Assembly (NCBI RefSeq): GCF_000766795.1
Contig: NZ_JPDS01000003.1
Coordinates: forward strand, 62,001-126,000
Length of the DNA stretch: 64,000 bases
Reading direction: 5' to 3'
DNA from: Polaribacter sp. Hel1_85
GTDB taxonomy: Bacteria > Bacteroidota > Bacteroidia > Flavobacteriales > Flavobacteriaceae
Part shown: positions 7,459 through 15,797 of the stretch, piece after piece
How the letters are laid out: each line of letters begins with the position of its first letter
How positions within the stretch are numbered: position 1 is the first letter of the stretch
The notes under the pieces: generated by a model
Seen by the model: the letters and a program-made list of their open reading frames with translations, nothing else
The model's database searches: none
Told to the model about the DNA's origin: nothing
Made by a program: the position numbers and the translations under genes

Positions 7459-8274
7459 ATGAAACAACAGCAATTAACAGAAACGATCGATTTTTTAAAA
7501 TCAAACGGAATTACAAATCCTGAAATTGGTATCGTTTTAGGAACAGGATTAGGCAAACTAGTCGATGAAATTTCCATTGAAAAAGAAATTGCCTATTCAG
7601 AAATCCCTAATTTCCCTGTTGCCACGGTAGAGTTTCATTCTGGTAAATTAATTTACGGAATATTAGCTGGCAAAAAAGTTTTGGTAATGGCAGGTCGTTT
7701 TCATTTATATGAAGGCTACAATGCTTGGGAAGTTACTTACGGAATTAGAACAATGCATGGTTTAGGCATTAAAAATTTATTAATTTCTAATGCTGCAGGT
7801 GCCATTAATTTAGCTTACAAAAAAGGTGATTTAATGCTGATTGAAGACCACATTAATTTACAAGGAAGTTCTCCTTTAGCTTTTAAAGGAGCAAACAAAT
7901 TTGGTAATATTTTTGCAGATCTGTTAGAACCGTATTCTAAAGAATTAAACACTAAAATTAGTGCTATTGCAAATCAAGAAAACATTTTATTACACAAAGG
8001 GGTGTATGCAAGTGTTTTAGGACCTCAACTAGAAACCAGAGCAGAATATAGAATGCTGCAAATTTTAGAAACCGATGCTGTAGGTATGAGTACTGTGCCA
8101 GAAGTGATTGTTGCCAAACAACTCAACTTGCCTTGTGCTGCTATTTCTGTGTTAACGGATGAATGCGACCCTAAAAACTTACATCCTGTAGACATTGCAG
8201 AAATTATTGCTATTGCTGGTAAAGCAGAGCCAAAAATGATTGCTTTGTTTAAAGGAGTGATTGAGGTATTGTAA
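7459..8274 (+). CDS. Purine nucleoside phosphorylase
   Basis: A 271-residue trimeric-type (PNP/MTAP, COG0005) phosphorylase. Visible blocks are IGIVLGTGLGKL near 24-35 for phosphate binding, the PNFPVATVEFHSGKL loop, AGRFHLYEGY near 77-86, ISNAAGAIN near 110-118 and VGMSTVPEVIVAKQ near 213-226 with the ribose-contact methionine. It cleaves purine nucleosides to base and ribose-1-phosphate. In the arsenosugar locus it is well placed to remove adenine from the ArsS product, leaving the arsenoribose-phosphate; general purine salvage is an equally known use of this family. It is the last gene of the locus. Confidence 0.92.
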   Translation: MKQQQLTETIDFLKSNGITNPEIGIVLGTGLGKLVDEISIEKEIAYSEIPNFPVATVEFHSGKLIYGILAGKKVLVMAGRFHLYEGYNAWEVTYGIRTMHGLGIKNLLISNAAGAINLAYKKGDLMLIEDHINLQGSSPLAFKGANKFGNIFADLLEPYSKELNTKISAIANQENILLHKGVYASVLGPQLETRAEYRMLQILETDAVGMSTVPEVIVAKQLNLPCAAISVLTDECDPKNLHPVDIAEIIAIAGKAEPKMIALFKGVIEVL

Positions 8275-8302
8275 AAAACTAACAACGTCAGTTTGTTTCT
8301 GC

Positions 8303-8422
8303 TTGTCATTGCGAACGCAGTAAAGCAATCTTTTTGTTTATAAATGTCATTGCTAATGAAATGAAACAAGCTGTTTATGAGTAGTTACAATTTTATGAGA
8401 TTGCTTCGTAAACTCGCAATGA
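8303..8422. repeat. REP-like repeat (GCAATCT subtype) left of the IS110 gene
   Basis: Starts TTGTCATTGCGAACG...AAAGCAATCT and ends GAGATTGCTTCGTAAACTCGCAATGA. The two halves are imperfect inverted copies around a T-rich centre. The match to the similar repeat at 13501-13582 stops at CGCAATGA, where the IS110-side sequence begins. Confidence 0.8.
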
Positions 8423-9500
8423 TCTGTGTTAAAAAACTATTATTTTTAGTTATTTTTTTTTTAATTTATGCAATATAAACTTTGATGGTTTTCATTGTAA
8501 TATTTTTTGTTTTTTGCGATAGCAAAAATCTGTTTTATTAACTTATTTGCTATTGCGATTTTAATAACTCTCTCGGGTTTTCCTTTTTCTTTTAGTCTCT
8601 TATACATTTCCATACACGTTTTATTCACTCTTTTTGCAGACCAAGAACACAAGTATAATAACTTTCTAATTTGTGGTTTTCCCATTTTACAAATATGTCC
8701 CTTTCCCTTTACACTTGTTCCTGATTGATATAATCTTGGGCTAAAACCTACAAAAGCTGTGAGTTGTTTATAATTTTCAAATTTTGTAAAATTGTCTGTA
8801 ATAACACTCATCATAATAGCCGTTTTCAGCCCGATCCCTGGAATTGTTTTTATTCTTTCGACCGTGTCTTTATAGGCTAATTTCCCTATTTGCTCTATCT
8901 TTTTCTCAAACTTATCTATGCGTCTTATTAATAATATTAGTACTTGTTTTAATTCTTTTCTAAGATCAGGACTCAACAAACCTGTTACTTCAAAGGATTC
9001 TAGTTGTCTTTTTGTTTGATGTTTTTGTTTTTTTAGTAATTCTAAAGCTGTGTAAAGTTGTTTAATCTCTATACTAGGTTTACTCTCTGGGCACCATCTT
9101 TTTAACTCATATTGAGCACCATATTCGGCAATTGTCTTTGCGTCTTTTTTATCCGTTTTTGCTCTATATAATCTTGTTTGACTATATCTTCTAATTATCA
9201 ATGGATTTAATACACATACATTAAAATTAGATGCATGTAAAAAAGTTGCTAACTGAACATAATAAGGACCACTAGCCTCCATTACAATCCAGTCTGATGT
9301 ACCAATCAATTTAGTAAATTGCTCAAATCCTCTATTTTGATTTTTAAAAATTTTGTGTATCAATTTATCTTTTTCTAAATAAGAAACATCAAAGGTTTGC
9401 TTACTAATATCAATTCCTATAATTTTACTCATATCAAATGTTTTTATAGAAAAATTACTACATTTACTTATCAATCCTAAATACAGACTTAGACGTCTAA
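8421..9500 (-). mobile_element. IS110-family element, approximate limits
   Basis: The limits are proposed from a 10-base direct repeat, AATGATCTGT, at 8418-8427 and 9499-9508, which flanks the transposase gene. IS110 elements have no standard inverted repeats, so the ends cannot be read directly. These limits leave only about 35 noncoding bases after the gene and about 70 before it, short for an element that must encode a bridge RNA. The upstream end may therefore lie further out, within 9500-9680. REP-like repeats occur on both sides. Confidence 0.4.
8461..9432 (-). CDS. IS110-family transposase
   Basis: A 323-residue DEDD recombinase. The N-terminal RuvC-like domain shows KIIGIDISKQTFDVS (first Asp), WIVMEASGPY (Glu) and RAKTDKKDAKTIAEYG (paired Asp). 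The C-terminal Transposase_20 domain shows IPGIGLKTA (helix-hairpin-helix) and FVGFSPRLYQSGTSVKGKG with the candidate catalytic serine. All catalytic positions seem intact, so it may be active. I chose the ATG at 9430-9432 because it places the IIGIDIS strand at the terminus; the longer reading adds 14 atypical residues. IS110 enzymes act with a bridge RNA encoded in the element's noncoding flank. Confidence 0.92.
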   Translation of the reverse strand: MSKIIGIDISKQTFDVSYLEKDKLIHKIFKNQNRGFEQFTKLIGTSDWIVMEASGPYYVQLATFLHASNFNVCVLNPLIIRRYSQTRLYRAKTDKKDAKTIAEYGAQYELKRWCPESKPSIEIKQLYTALELLKKQKHQTKRQLESFEVTGLLSPDLRKELKQVLILLIRRIDKFEKKIEQIGKLAYKDTVERIKTIPGIGLKTAIMMSVITDNFTKFENYKQLTAFVGFSPRLYQSGTSVKGKGHICKMGKPQIRKLLYLCSWSAKRVNKTCMEMYKRLKEKGKPERVIKIAIANKLIKQIFAIAKNKKYYNENHQSLYCIN

Positions 9501-9683
9501 TGATCTGTTCAAGTTTATGTAGTAAGAGGTAAAGTGATTAGCATTGCGAACGGTCTTTAATGACAAATGACGGACTATAATCTTTTCCTTTACCCTTACT
9601 TTTCTTGTTAAATATTAAATCTAATTTAAACTTTTTTAAAACAGATTATTATATTTTACAAACATAGGATGACAGGTTGCATT

Positions 9684-9767
9684 CGTCATTGTGAATGGAA
9701 TGAAACAATCTGTTTGTTATTAGTTTCAATTTATAAAATTGCCACGTCCTTTGTCTTTGCAATGACA
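9684..9767. repeat. REP-like repeat (GCAATCT subtype), diverged
   Basis: Begins CGTCATTGTGAATGG with AAACAATCTG and ends AATTGCCACG...TTTGCAATGACA. The inverted outer ends match the copies at 8303-8422 and 13501-13582 but carry many changes, so it is an older copy. Confidence 0.65.
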
Positions 9768-9798
9768 GTATACTACCATAATGATAAAAAAAACCAAA

Positions 9799-9896
9799 TG
9801 TCATTTCGAAATGAGTGACCATAGGAATGATTGAGAAATCTCTAGGATTCTAGTGCTTATACATGAGATTCCTCGTCGTTCCTCTTAACAATGACG
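9799..9896. repeat. REP-like repeat (GAAATCT subtype)
   Basis: Begins TGTCATTTCGAAATGAGTG, has TGAGAAATCT then ATGAGATTCCTCGTCG, and ends AATGACG. It is closely related to the copy at 13597-13695, including the central TTCTAG...CATGAGATTCCTCGTCG text. Confidence 0.75.
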
Positions 9897-10008
9897 GAAT
9901 CTATTTAACTTTCAAGAAAATAAATTTAAAAAACATTTACTACATCGATTTCGCTCACTATCTTTAGCAACAAAAATATTCCTAAACACTAAAAACACGT
10001 TTCATAAG

Positions 10009-13000
10009 ATGAAAATTGAAAAAGTATTGGTTGCCAACAGAAGTGAAATTGCTATCAGAATTTTTAGAGCTTGTACAGAAATAAATGTGAAAACAGTAGG
10101 TGTTTACACCTTTGAAGACCGATATTCTTTACATAGATATAAAGCGGATGAATCTTATCAAATTGGCGAAGACAATGATCCTTTAAAACCGTATTTAAAT
10201 ATTGATGAAATTATTAAGGTTGCTTTAGAAAGTGGCGCAGATGCAATTCATCCTGGTTATGGTTTTTTATCTGAAAATGCGAACCTTGCTCAGAAATGCG
10301 AAGACAATGGTATTATTTTCATTGGACCAAAAGTATCTGTTTTAAAATCTTTAGGCGATAAAATTACAGCAAAAGAAGTTGCTGTTGCCAATAACATCCC
10401 TGTTATTAGAAGCAACGAAAAACCGTTAGAAAATATTGAAATCGCTTTAAGCGAAGCAGAAATAATCGGCTATCCAATTATGTTAAAAGCGGCTTCTGGT
10501 GGTGGTGGAAGAGGCATGCGAGTTATTCGAAAAGCCGAAGAATTAAAACGTGCTTTTAATGAAAGTAAACGAGAAGCTTTAAATGCTTTTGGAGATGATA
10601 CTGTTTTTCTTGAAAAATTTGTAGAAAACCCAAAACATATCGAAATTCAAATCGTTGCCGATAATTACGGAAACACAGTGCACCTTTTTGAACGTGATTG
10701 CTCTGTGCAACGTCGTTATCAAAAAGTAATAGAATTTGCTCCTTCATACGATTTAAAACAAGAAACAAAAGACGCACTTTACAAATATGCCATTGCTATT
10801 TGTAAAGCGGTTGATTATAATAATATTGGAACCGTAGAATTTTTGGTTGATGATGATGGTGCTATCTATTTTATTGAAGTAAATCCAAGAATTCAAGTAG
10901 AGCACACCGTTACAGAAGTAGTAACGAATATTGACTTGGTAAAAACACAATTATTTATTGCGGGTGGATATCATTTGTCTGATCAACAAATAAAAATACC
11001 AAATCAAGCGTCTATAAAAGTAAATGGTTATGCTTTACAATGTAGAATTACCACAGAAGACCCGCAAAATGATTTTAAACCAGATTATGGAGAAATCTCA
11101 ACGTACAGAAGTGCTTCTGGTTTTGGAATTCGATTAGATGCTGGAAGTGTGTATCAAGGTGCAATTATATCGCCTTTTTTTGATTCTATGTTGGTAAAAG
11201 TCACTGCAAATAGTAGAACTTTGGATGGCGCTTGTAGAAAAGTTCGTCGTGCTTTGGCAGAATTTAGAATTAGAGGTGTAAAAACAAACATGCTCTTTTT
11301 AGATAATATTTTACAGCACGAAACTTTTAGAAAAGGAGATGTTACTGTGAACTTTATCAAACAAAACCCTGATTTATTTATTTTTAAAGCACCAAGAAAT
11401 AGAGCGACTAAATTGGTAACGTATTTAGGCGATGTAATTGTAAACGGAAATCCGGATGTTAAAAAAATTGATCCAACAAAAACATTTGTAAAACCAATTG
11501 TTCCTAAATTTGATATAAATGCTACACATCCAAAAGGAACTAAAGATTTATTAACAGCATTAGGTCCAGATAAGTTTTCGCAATGGTTAAAAAATGAAAA
11601 AAAAATTCATTTTACAGATACTACCATGCGTGATGCGCATCAGAGTTTATTAGCCACCAGAATGCGAACTTTTGATATGCTAAAAGTTGCTGAAGGCTAT
11701 GCTAAAAACAATCCAGAAATCTTTAGTATGGAAGTTTGGGGAGGTGCTACTTTTGATGTGTGTATGCGATTCTTACAAGAAAACCCTTGGGAACGCTTGC
11801 AATTATTACGCAAAGCAATGCCAAATGTATTGCTACAAATGTTAATTAGAGGTTCCAACGGAGTTGGATACACAGCATATTCTGATAATTTAATTGAAAA
11901 ATTTGTAGAGAAATCTTGGGAAAATGGTGTGGATCTTTTTAGAATTTTTGATTCTTTAAATTGGATGAAATCCATTGCACCTTGTATAGAATATGTGAGA
12001 ACAAAAACGGATGGTTTAGCTGAAGGTTCTATTTGTTATACGGGTGATATTTTAAATCCAAAAAACACAAAATACAACCTTAAATACTACACAACTTTAG
12101 CAAAAGATATTGAAAATGCTGGTGCACATATTCTAGCAATTAAAGATATGGCTGGTTTATTAAAACCTTATGCCGCTTACGAATTGGTTTCTGCTTTAAA
12201 ACAAGAAGTGAATATTCCTATTCATTTACATACACATGATACTGCATCCATACAATCTGCAACGTATTTAAAAGCAATTGAGGCTGGTGTTGATGTTGTA
12301 GATGTTGCATTGGGTGGTTTATCTGGATTAACATCACAACCTAATTTTAATTCGGTGGTAGAAATGATGAAATTCAACAATAGAGAAAGCAACTTAAATA
12401 TTGATTCTTTAAACGAATATTCTAACTATTGGGAAACTGTTAGAGAATATTATTATCCTTTTGAATCTGGTTTAAAAGCTGGTTCTGGAGAAGTTTTTAA
12501 ACATGAAATTCCTGGTGGACAATATTCTAATTTAAAACCTCAAGCACAAGCCTTAGGTTTGGAAGATCGTTTTCATGAAATCACTAAAATGTATGGTGAT
12601 GTAAATCATCTTTTTGGAGACATCATAAAAGTAACTCCAAGTTCTAAAGTGGTTGGAGATATGGCACAATATTTAGTAAGCAACCATTTAACGGTGCAAG
12701 ATGTTTTAGAACGTGGTGATACCATTTCTTTTCCTCAATCTGTAGTGAGTTTCTTTAGAGGAGATTTAGGGCAACCTGTTGGTGGTTTTCCAAAAGATTT
12801 GCAGAAATTAATTTTAAAAGATGAAAAACCTTTTACAGACAGACCCAATGCACATTTAGAACCTATCAATTTTGAAGAAGAATATAAAGAGTTTAGAAAA
12901 GTATTTGAAAATGGTTTAGGAAGGGCCATCAATTTTACAGATTTCTTATCCTATAAATTATATCCAAAAGTATTTTTAGATGCCTTTAACAAACATTTAA

Positions 13001-13461
13001 AATATGATAGTTTAATCAATTTACCAACTAAAAACTTCTTCTACGGAATGGAAAGAGGAGAAGAAATAATCATCGAATTAGAAAAAGGAAAAACACTTTT
13101 AATTACGTTAGATTCTGTTGGAAAACCAAATGAAGATGGCATGGTAACCGTTTATTTTAAAGTAAACGGACAAGGTAGATCTGTACAAATAAAAGACGCA
13201 TCTATAAAAATTGATAAAGTTGAACACCTCAAAGCAGATAAAAATAACGTGAAAGAAATTGGTGCACCTTTACAAGGAATGTTGTCTACTATTTTAGTTA
13301 AAAAAGGGGATCAAGTAAATAAAAATCAACCTTTATTTATTATAGAAGCCATGAAAATGGAAACTACGATTACTGCCATAGAAGCGACAACCATCAAAAA
13401 AATCAATTTAAAAGCTGGAATCATGGTAAATGCTGATGATTTAATTTTGACTGTAGAATAA
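10009..13461 (+). CDS. pyc: Pyruvate carboxylase
   Basis: A 1150-residue single-chain biotin enzyme that makes oxaloacetate from pyruvate, bicarbonate and ATP to refill the citric acid cycle. Domains in order: biotin carboxylase (about 1-450, opening KVLVANRSEIAIRIFRA, ATP grasp loop AASGGGGRGMRV near 162-173, EVNPRIQVEHTVTE near 293-306), carboxyltransferase (about 530-800, FTDTTMRDAHQSLLATRMR at the metal site, HLHTHDTAS), the PYC/OADA central part (about 820-1020) and a C-terminal biotinyl domain (about 1080-1150) with the biotin lysine in EAMKMETT. Length and order match the family. It is a single gene between two repeat-filled spacers. Confidence 0.97.
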   Translation: MKIEKVLVANRSEIAIRIFRACTEINVKTVGVYTFEDRYSLHRYKADESYQIGEDNDPLKPYLNIDEIIKVALESGADAIHPGYGFLSENANLAQKCEDNGIIFIGPKVSVLKSLGDKITAKEVAVANNIPVIRSNEKPLENIEIALSEAEIIGYPIMLKAASGGGGRGMRVIRKAEELKRAFNESKREALNAFGDDTVFLEKFVENPKHIEIQIVADNYGNTVHLFERDCSVQRRYQKVIEFAPSYDLKQETKDALYKYAIAICKAVDYNNIGTVEFLVDDDGAIYFIEVNPRIQVEHTVTEVVTNIDLVKTQLFIAGGYHLSDQQIKIPNQASIKVNGYALQCRITTEDPQNDFKPDYGEISTYRSASGFGIRLDAGSVYQGAIISPFFDSMLVKVTANSRTLDGACRKVRRALAEFRIRGVKTNMLFLDNILQHETFRKGDVTVNFIKQNPDLFIFKAPRNRATKLVTYLGDVIVNGNPDVKKIDPTKTFVKPIVPKFDINATHPKGTKDLLTALGPDKFSQWLKNEKKIHFTDTTMRDAHQSLLATRMRTFDMLKVAEGYAKNNPEIFSMEVWGGATFDVCMRFLQENPWERLQLLRKAMPNVLLQMLIRGSNGVGYTAYSDNLIEKFVEKSWENGVDLFRIFDSLNWMKSIAPCIEYVRTKTDGLAEGSICYTGDILNPKNTKYNLKYYTTLAKDIENAGAHILAIKDMAGLLKPYAAYELVSALKQEVNIPIHLHTHDTASIQSATYLKAIEAGVDVVDVALGGLSGLTSQPNFNSVVEMMKFNNRESNLNIDSLNEYSNYWETVREYYYPFESGLKAGSGEVFKHEIPGGQYSNLKPQAQALGLEDRFHEITKMYGDVNHLFGDIIKVTPSSKVVGDMAQYLVSNHLTVQDVLERGDTISFPQSVVSFFRGDLGQPVGGFPKDLQKLILKDEKPFTDRPNAHLEPINFEEEYKEFRKVFENGLGRAINFTDFLSYKLYPKVFLDAFNKHLKYDSLINLPTKNFFYGMERGEEIIIELEKGKTLLITLDSVGKPNEDGMVTVYFKVNGQGRSVQIKDASIKIDKVEHLKADKNNVKEIGAPLQGMLSTILVKKGDQVNKNQPLFIIEAMKMETTITAIEATTIKKINLKAGIMVNADDLILTVE

Positions 13462-13500
13462 TGGGATAAAAAACCGGTTTTTTGAGGTACAAAACCAAAT

Positions 13501-13582
13501 TGTCATTACGAGGACGTTAGGACGAAGTAATCTGTTATTTATAGTTACAAATCTTGAGATTGCTTCGTAAACTCGCAATGAC
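13501..13582. repeat. REP-like repeat (GCAATCT subtype)
   Basis: Begins TGTCATTACGAGGACG, contains AAGTAATCTG and CTTGAGATTGCTTCG, and ends AACTCGCAATGAC. It forms an imperfect long hairpin. It lies directly after pyc, so it may double as a terminator. Confidence 0.8.
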
Positions 13583-13596
13583 GAAATATACCAAAA

Positions 13597-13695
13597 TGTC
13601 ATTTCGAAATGAGTGAAGTATGAACGATTGAGAAATCTTAATAATTCTAGTTCTTAAGCATGAGATTCCTCGTCGTAAACTCGCTCGGAATGACA
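13597..13695. repeat. REP-like repeat (GAAATCT subtype)
   Basis: Begins TGTCATTTCGAAATGAGTG, has TGAGAAATCT and ATGAGATTCCTCGTCG, and ends CTCGGAATGACA. A further half copy (CGTCATTGCGAAATG) follows at about 13705. With the preceding copy it fills the spacer between the convergent pyc and phosphatase genes. Confidence 0.8.
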
Positions 13696-13722
13696 GTGTG
13701 CATTCGTCATTGCGAAATGTAT

Positions 13723-14454
13723 TTACTTATTTCTCCCTATTTCATTTGGATACAAAGAAGGCAAATTATCACTTTGAAAATACGCTTTTGTATCAATATT
13801 CATTCCAGTAACCTTTCCTTTAAAAGCAGCACCAGTATCAATATTCCAAACACTTTCTATGTTTATTGGTGAAGATTCATCGTAATTGGTTGTTGGTGTA
13901 TGCCCAATGTAAATTTCTTTATAATGCTGTAATCTTTTTGGATACAAAATAGAATCTCTTGGAATACTTCTATCCATTACTAATAACATTTCCCACAAAG
14001 ATCTATCCGTATAAAAATATTCTTGATGTTTCTCCTTTTCTACACCATGTAAAGAAGTAAAACCTGCATGTAAGAATAATCTATTTTTAGCATCTAAATG
14101 ATATAAGGGTAAGTTTTCGAAAAAGGTAAGATGTAGTTTTTTTTCTTCCTCAGAAAAACTCTCATAACTTTCCATCGTTTCTTTACCTCCATGAATGTAC
14201 CAAGAAGGATTTACATCATTTGTGTCTTTTAACCAGTTTTCACACCAAACATCATGATTTCCTTTGATGAAAACACAATCGAATTTCTGAGAAAACTCGA
14301 TTAAAAACTGAACAACTTGTGCAGATTCACTCCAACCATCTACATAGTCTCCCATGAAAATAATTTTATCTCCTTCTTTAATTTCTAGTTGATTTAAAAC
14401 TTGAATTAAAGCTTTTAAGCCTCCATGAATATCACCAATTGCAAAAGTTCTCAT
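13723..14454 (-). CDS. Metallophosphoesterase (PPP/PrpA-like)
   Basis: A 243-residue cytoplasmic phosphatase with the two-metal signature in order: GDIHGG at 7-12, GDYVDGWSE near 35-43 and KGNHDVWCENW near 64-74. Later IYIGHTPTT supplies a histidine ligand near 195. This arrangement is typical of bacterial PPP-type protein phosphatases and of diadenosine-tetraphosphate phosphatases; the sequence does not choose between them. It ends among repeats and is 68 bases downstream of the barrel gene, in the same direction. Confidence 0.85.
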   Translation of the reverse strand: MRTFAIGDIHGGLKALIQVLNQLEIKEGDKIIFMGDYVDGWSESAQVVQFLIEFSQKFDCVFIKGNHDVWCENWLKDTNDVNPSWYIHGGKETMESYESFSEEEKKLHLTFFENLPLYHLDAKNRLFLHAGFTSLHGVEKEKHQEYFYTDRSLWEMLLVMDRSIPRDSILYPKRLQHYKEIYIGHTPTTNYDESSPINIESVWNIDTGAAFKGKVTGMNIDTKAYFQSDNLPSLYPNEIGRNK

Positions 14455-14522
14455 CTATTTTTTATTTTCTGCAAAACTAAAAGATTCTTTTAAAAAGAAA
14501 AGAAATCAATATTAAATTAACT

Positions 14523-15797
14523 TTAAAAATATTGCCCAATACCAAAGACCAATCCACCTTTAGAGTTCTCACTATTTCTAGAAACTTTAAATCCGTAATC
14601 GATTCTAAAAGTAGCATTGTATATTTTTTTACTGATAAAACGCAGACCAACCCCAGAATAGACTCTTAAATTTTTAGGTTCAATAAAGTCTTTTAATTCT
14701 CCTCCAGGATTACGCCAAGTACCAAAATCAGTAAAAACATTGGTTTGAACTGCAAACCATTTTTTGTCATAAACAGTGTGTCTGTATTCTGTATTCCAAA
14801 CAATACTTCCTGTACCTCTATCTACTAGAATACCAACACCTCGTAAATTAACGTTGTTATCTAATGCAAAAGGTGCAAAAGGAGAATTTTGATTTGAAGA
14901 CAAACCTACACGTACTCTATTTGCCCAATTCCCTTTATCTCCATGTCTTTTGTAGTAAAAAACATCATTCCAAGCAATAAAGAAATTTTCTTGAAATTTA
15001 TTATTGGCAGTTACAAATTGAGTCTGTAATACATTTCTAAATCCGCTTAAATACTGATAATGATGTTCTAAATTATTATGTGTGTAAATAAATTTATAAA
15101 GTACTTTATTTAGATCTAGTTTTTGTGGAACTTCTGGTGCAGTTGCACCTGATAAATATTGGTATTTCTCATTAAAAAAAGTTACCCCAAATTGAAGTCC
15201 GTTTTTTAAATTAATTCTATGCAAGCCTAATACTTCATAGGAAACATTATTATATAAATAATTGGCAGTTTCATTACCAAAATACAGTGGTTCTTCACTT
15301 TTCCAGTTTTTAAAATTCAACCCTAAACCCCATTTTTTAGAGAACAAAAAAGGAGCTCTAAAATTTAGTGCATACGAATCGAAACCATTATTTTGATAGA
15401 AACCACCCAAGGTGATATGTTTTCCAAATAGATTGTATTCATACAATCCTATTTTATAAGAAAACAGTTTATTGGTGGTGGTCCAAATATTAATATTCGG
15501 AATCAAGGTTCCATTTTCTTCTACATGAAATAAAACAATAAGTGTATTATCTTCTCTTGCTTCAACTTTAAAATAGGCATTACTTATAGCTGGTAACCTT
15601 TTGAGCCTTGTTACATCTTTTTGTAAAGAAATAGAGTCTAAAACTTTCCCTTTTTTAGTTCTTAACAATTGCTTTAAGAATACTGTATTTGTTTTTTTAG
15701 CTCCTTTAATTTTAACTTCATCTATTGTTTCTTCTTGCGAAAACAGAAGAGATGAAAATGATAAAAAAAGAAAAATGAGAATGTTTTTAAATGCCAC
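14523..15797 (-). CDS. BamA/TamA-like outer-membrane barrel with one POTRA
   Basis: About 424 residues with a signal peptide ending SLLFSQ. One POTRA-like domain (about 25-100, TIDEVKIKGAKKT...VLFHVEE) is followed by a surface-antigen/D15-type beta barrel with the strand pattern LGLNFKNW, VGILVDRG, NTEYRHTVY, and a final FGIGQYF ending in aromatic Phe. Such proteins insert or translocate outer-membrane substrates. The start is probably GTG at 15797, giving MAFKNILIFLFL; the longer ATG reading at 15839 spoils the signal peptide. This GTG shares one base with the stop of the upstream lipoprotein (TAGTG), so the two are probably translated together. Confidence 0.8.
   Translation of the reverse strand: MAFKNILIFLFLSFSSLLFSQEETIDEVKIKGAKKTNTVFLKQLLRTKKGKVLDSISLQKDVTRLKRLPAISNAYFKVEAREDNTLIVLFHVEENGTLIPNINIWTTTNKLFSYKIGLYEYNLFGKHITLGGFYQNNGFDSYALNFRAPFLFSKKWGLGLNFKNWKSEEPLYFGNETANYLYNNVSYEVLGLHRINLKNGLQFGVTFFNEKYQYLSGATAPEVPQKLDLNKVLYKFIYTHNNLEHHYQYLSGFRNVLQTQFVTANNKFQENFFIAWNDVFYYKRHGDKGNWANRVRVGLSSNQNSPFAPFALDNNVNLRGVGILVDRGTGSIVWNTEYRHTVYDKKWFAVQTNVFTDFGTWRNPGGELKDFIEPKNLRVYSGVGLRFISKKIYNATFRIDYGFKVSRNSENSKGGLVFGIGQYF

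Larger units (their letters stand above)
9475..10008. other. Repeat-rich intergenic region upstream of pyc
   Basis: 534 bases without a convincing gene. From left to right: the IS110 upstream flank with AATGATCTGT at 9499-9508, a half repeat with GCATTGCGAACGG near 9540, an AT-rich stretch to about 9680, two REP-like repeats (9684-9767 and 9799-9896), then the pyc leader. TATCTTTA at 9959-9966 is a near match to the -7 promoter box and could serve pyc. Confidence 0.6.

Noticed and set aside
8507..8728. Plus-strand ORF inside the IS110 transposase gene
   Set aside because: Antisense to conserved catalytic sequence; hydrophobic composition is a by-product of the opposite strand.
5387..13695. 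CRISPR array from the recurring repeats
   Set aside because: Copies are far apart, palindromic over 65-120 bases and not regularly spaced; no cas genes.
13660..13872. Plus-strand ORF of 70 codons at the end of the phosphatase gene
   Set aside because: It starts within REP-like repeat DNA and runs antisense to a well-supported gene.
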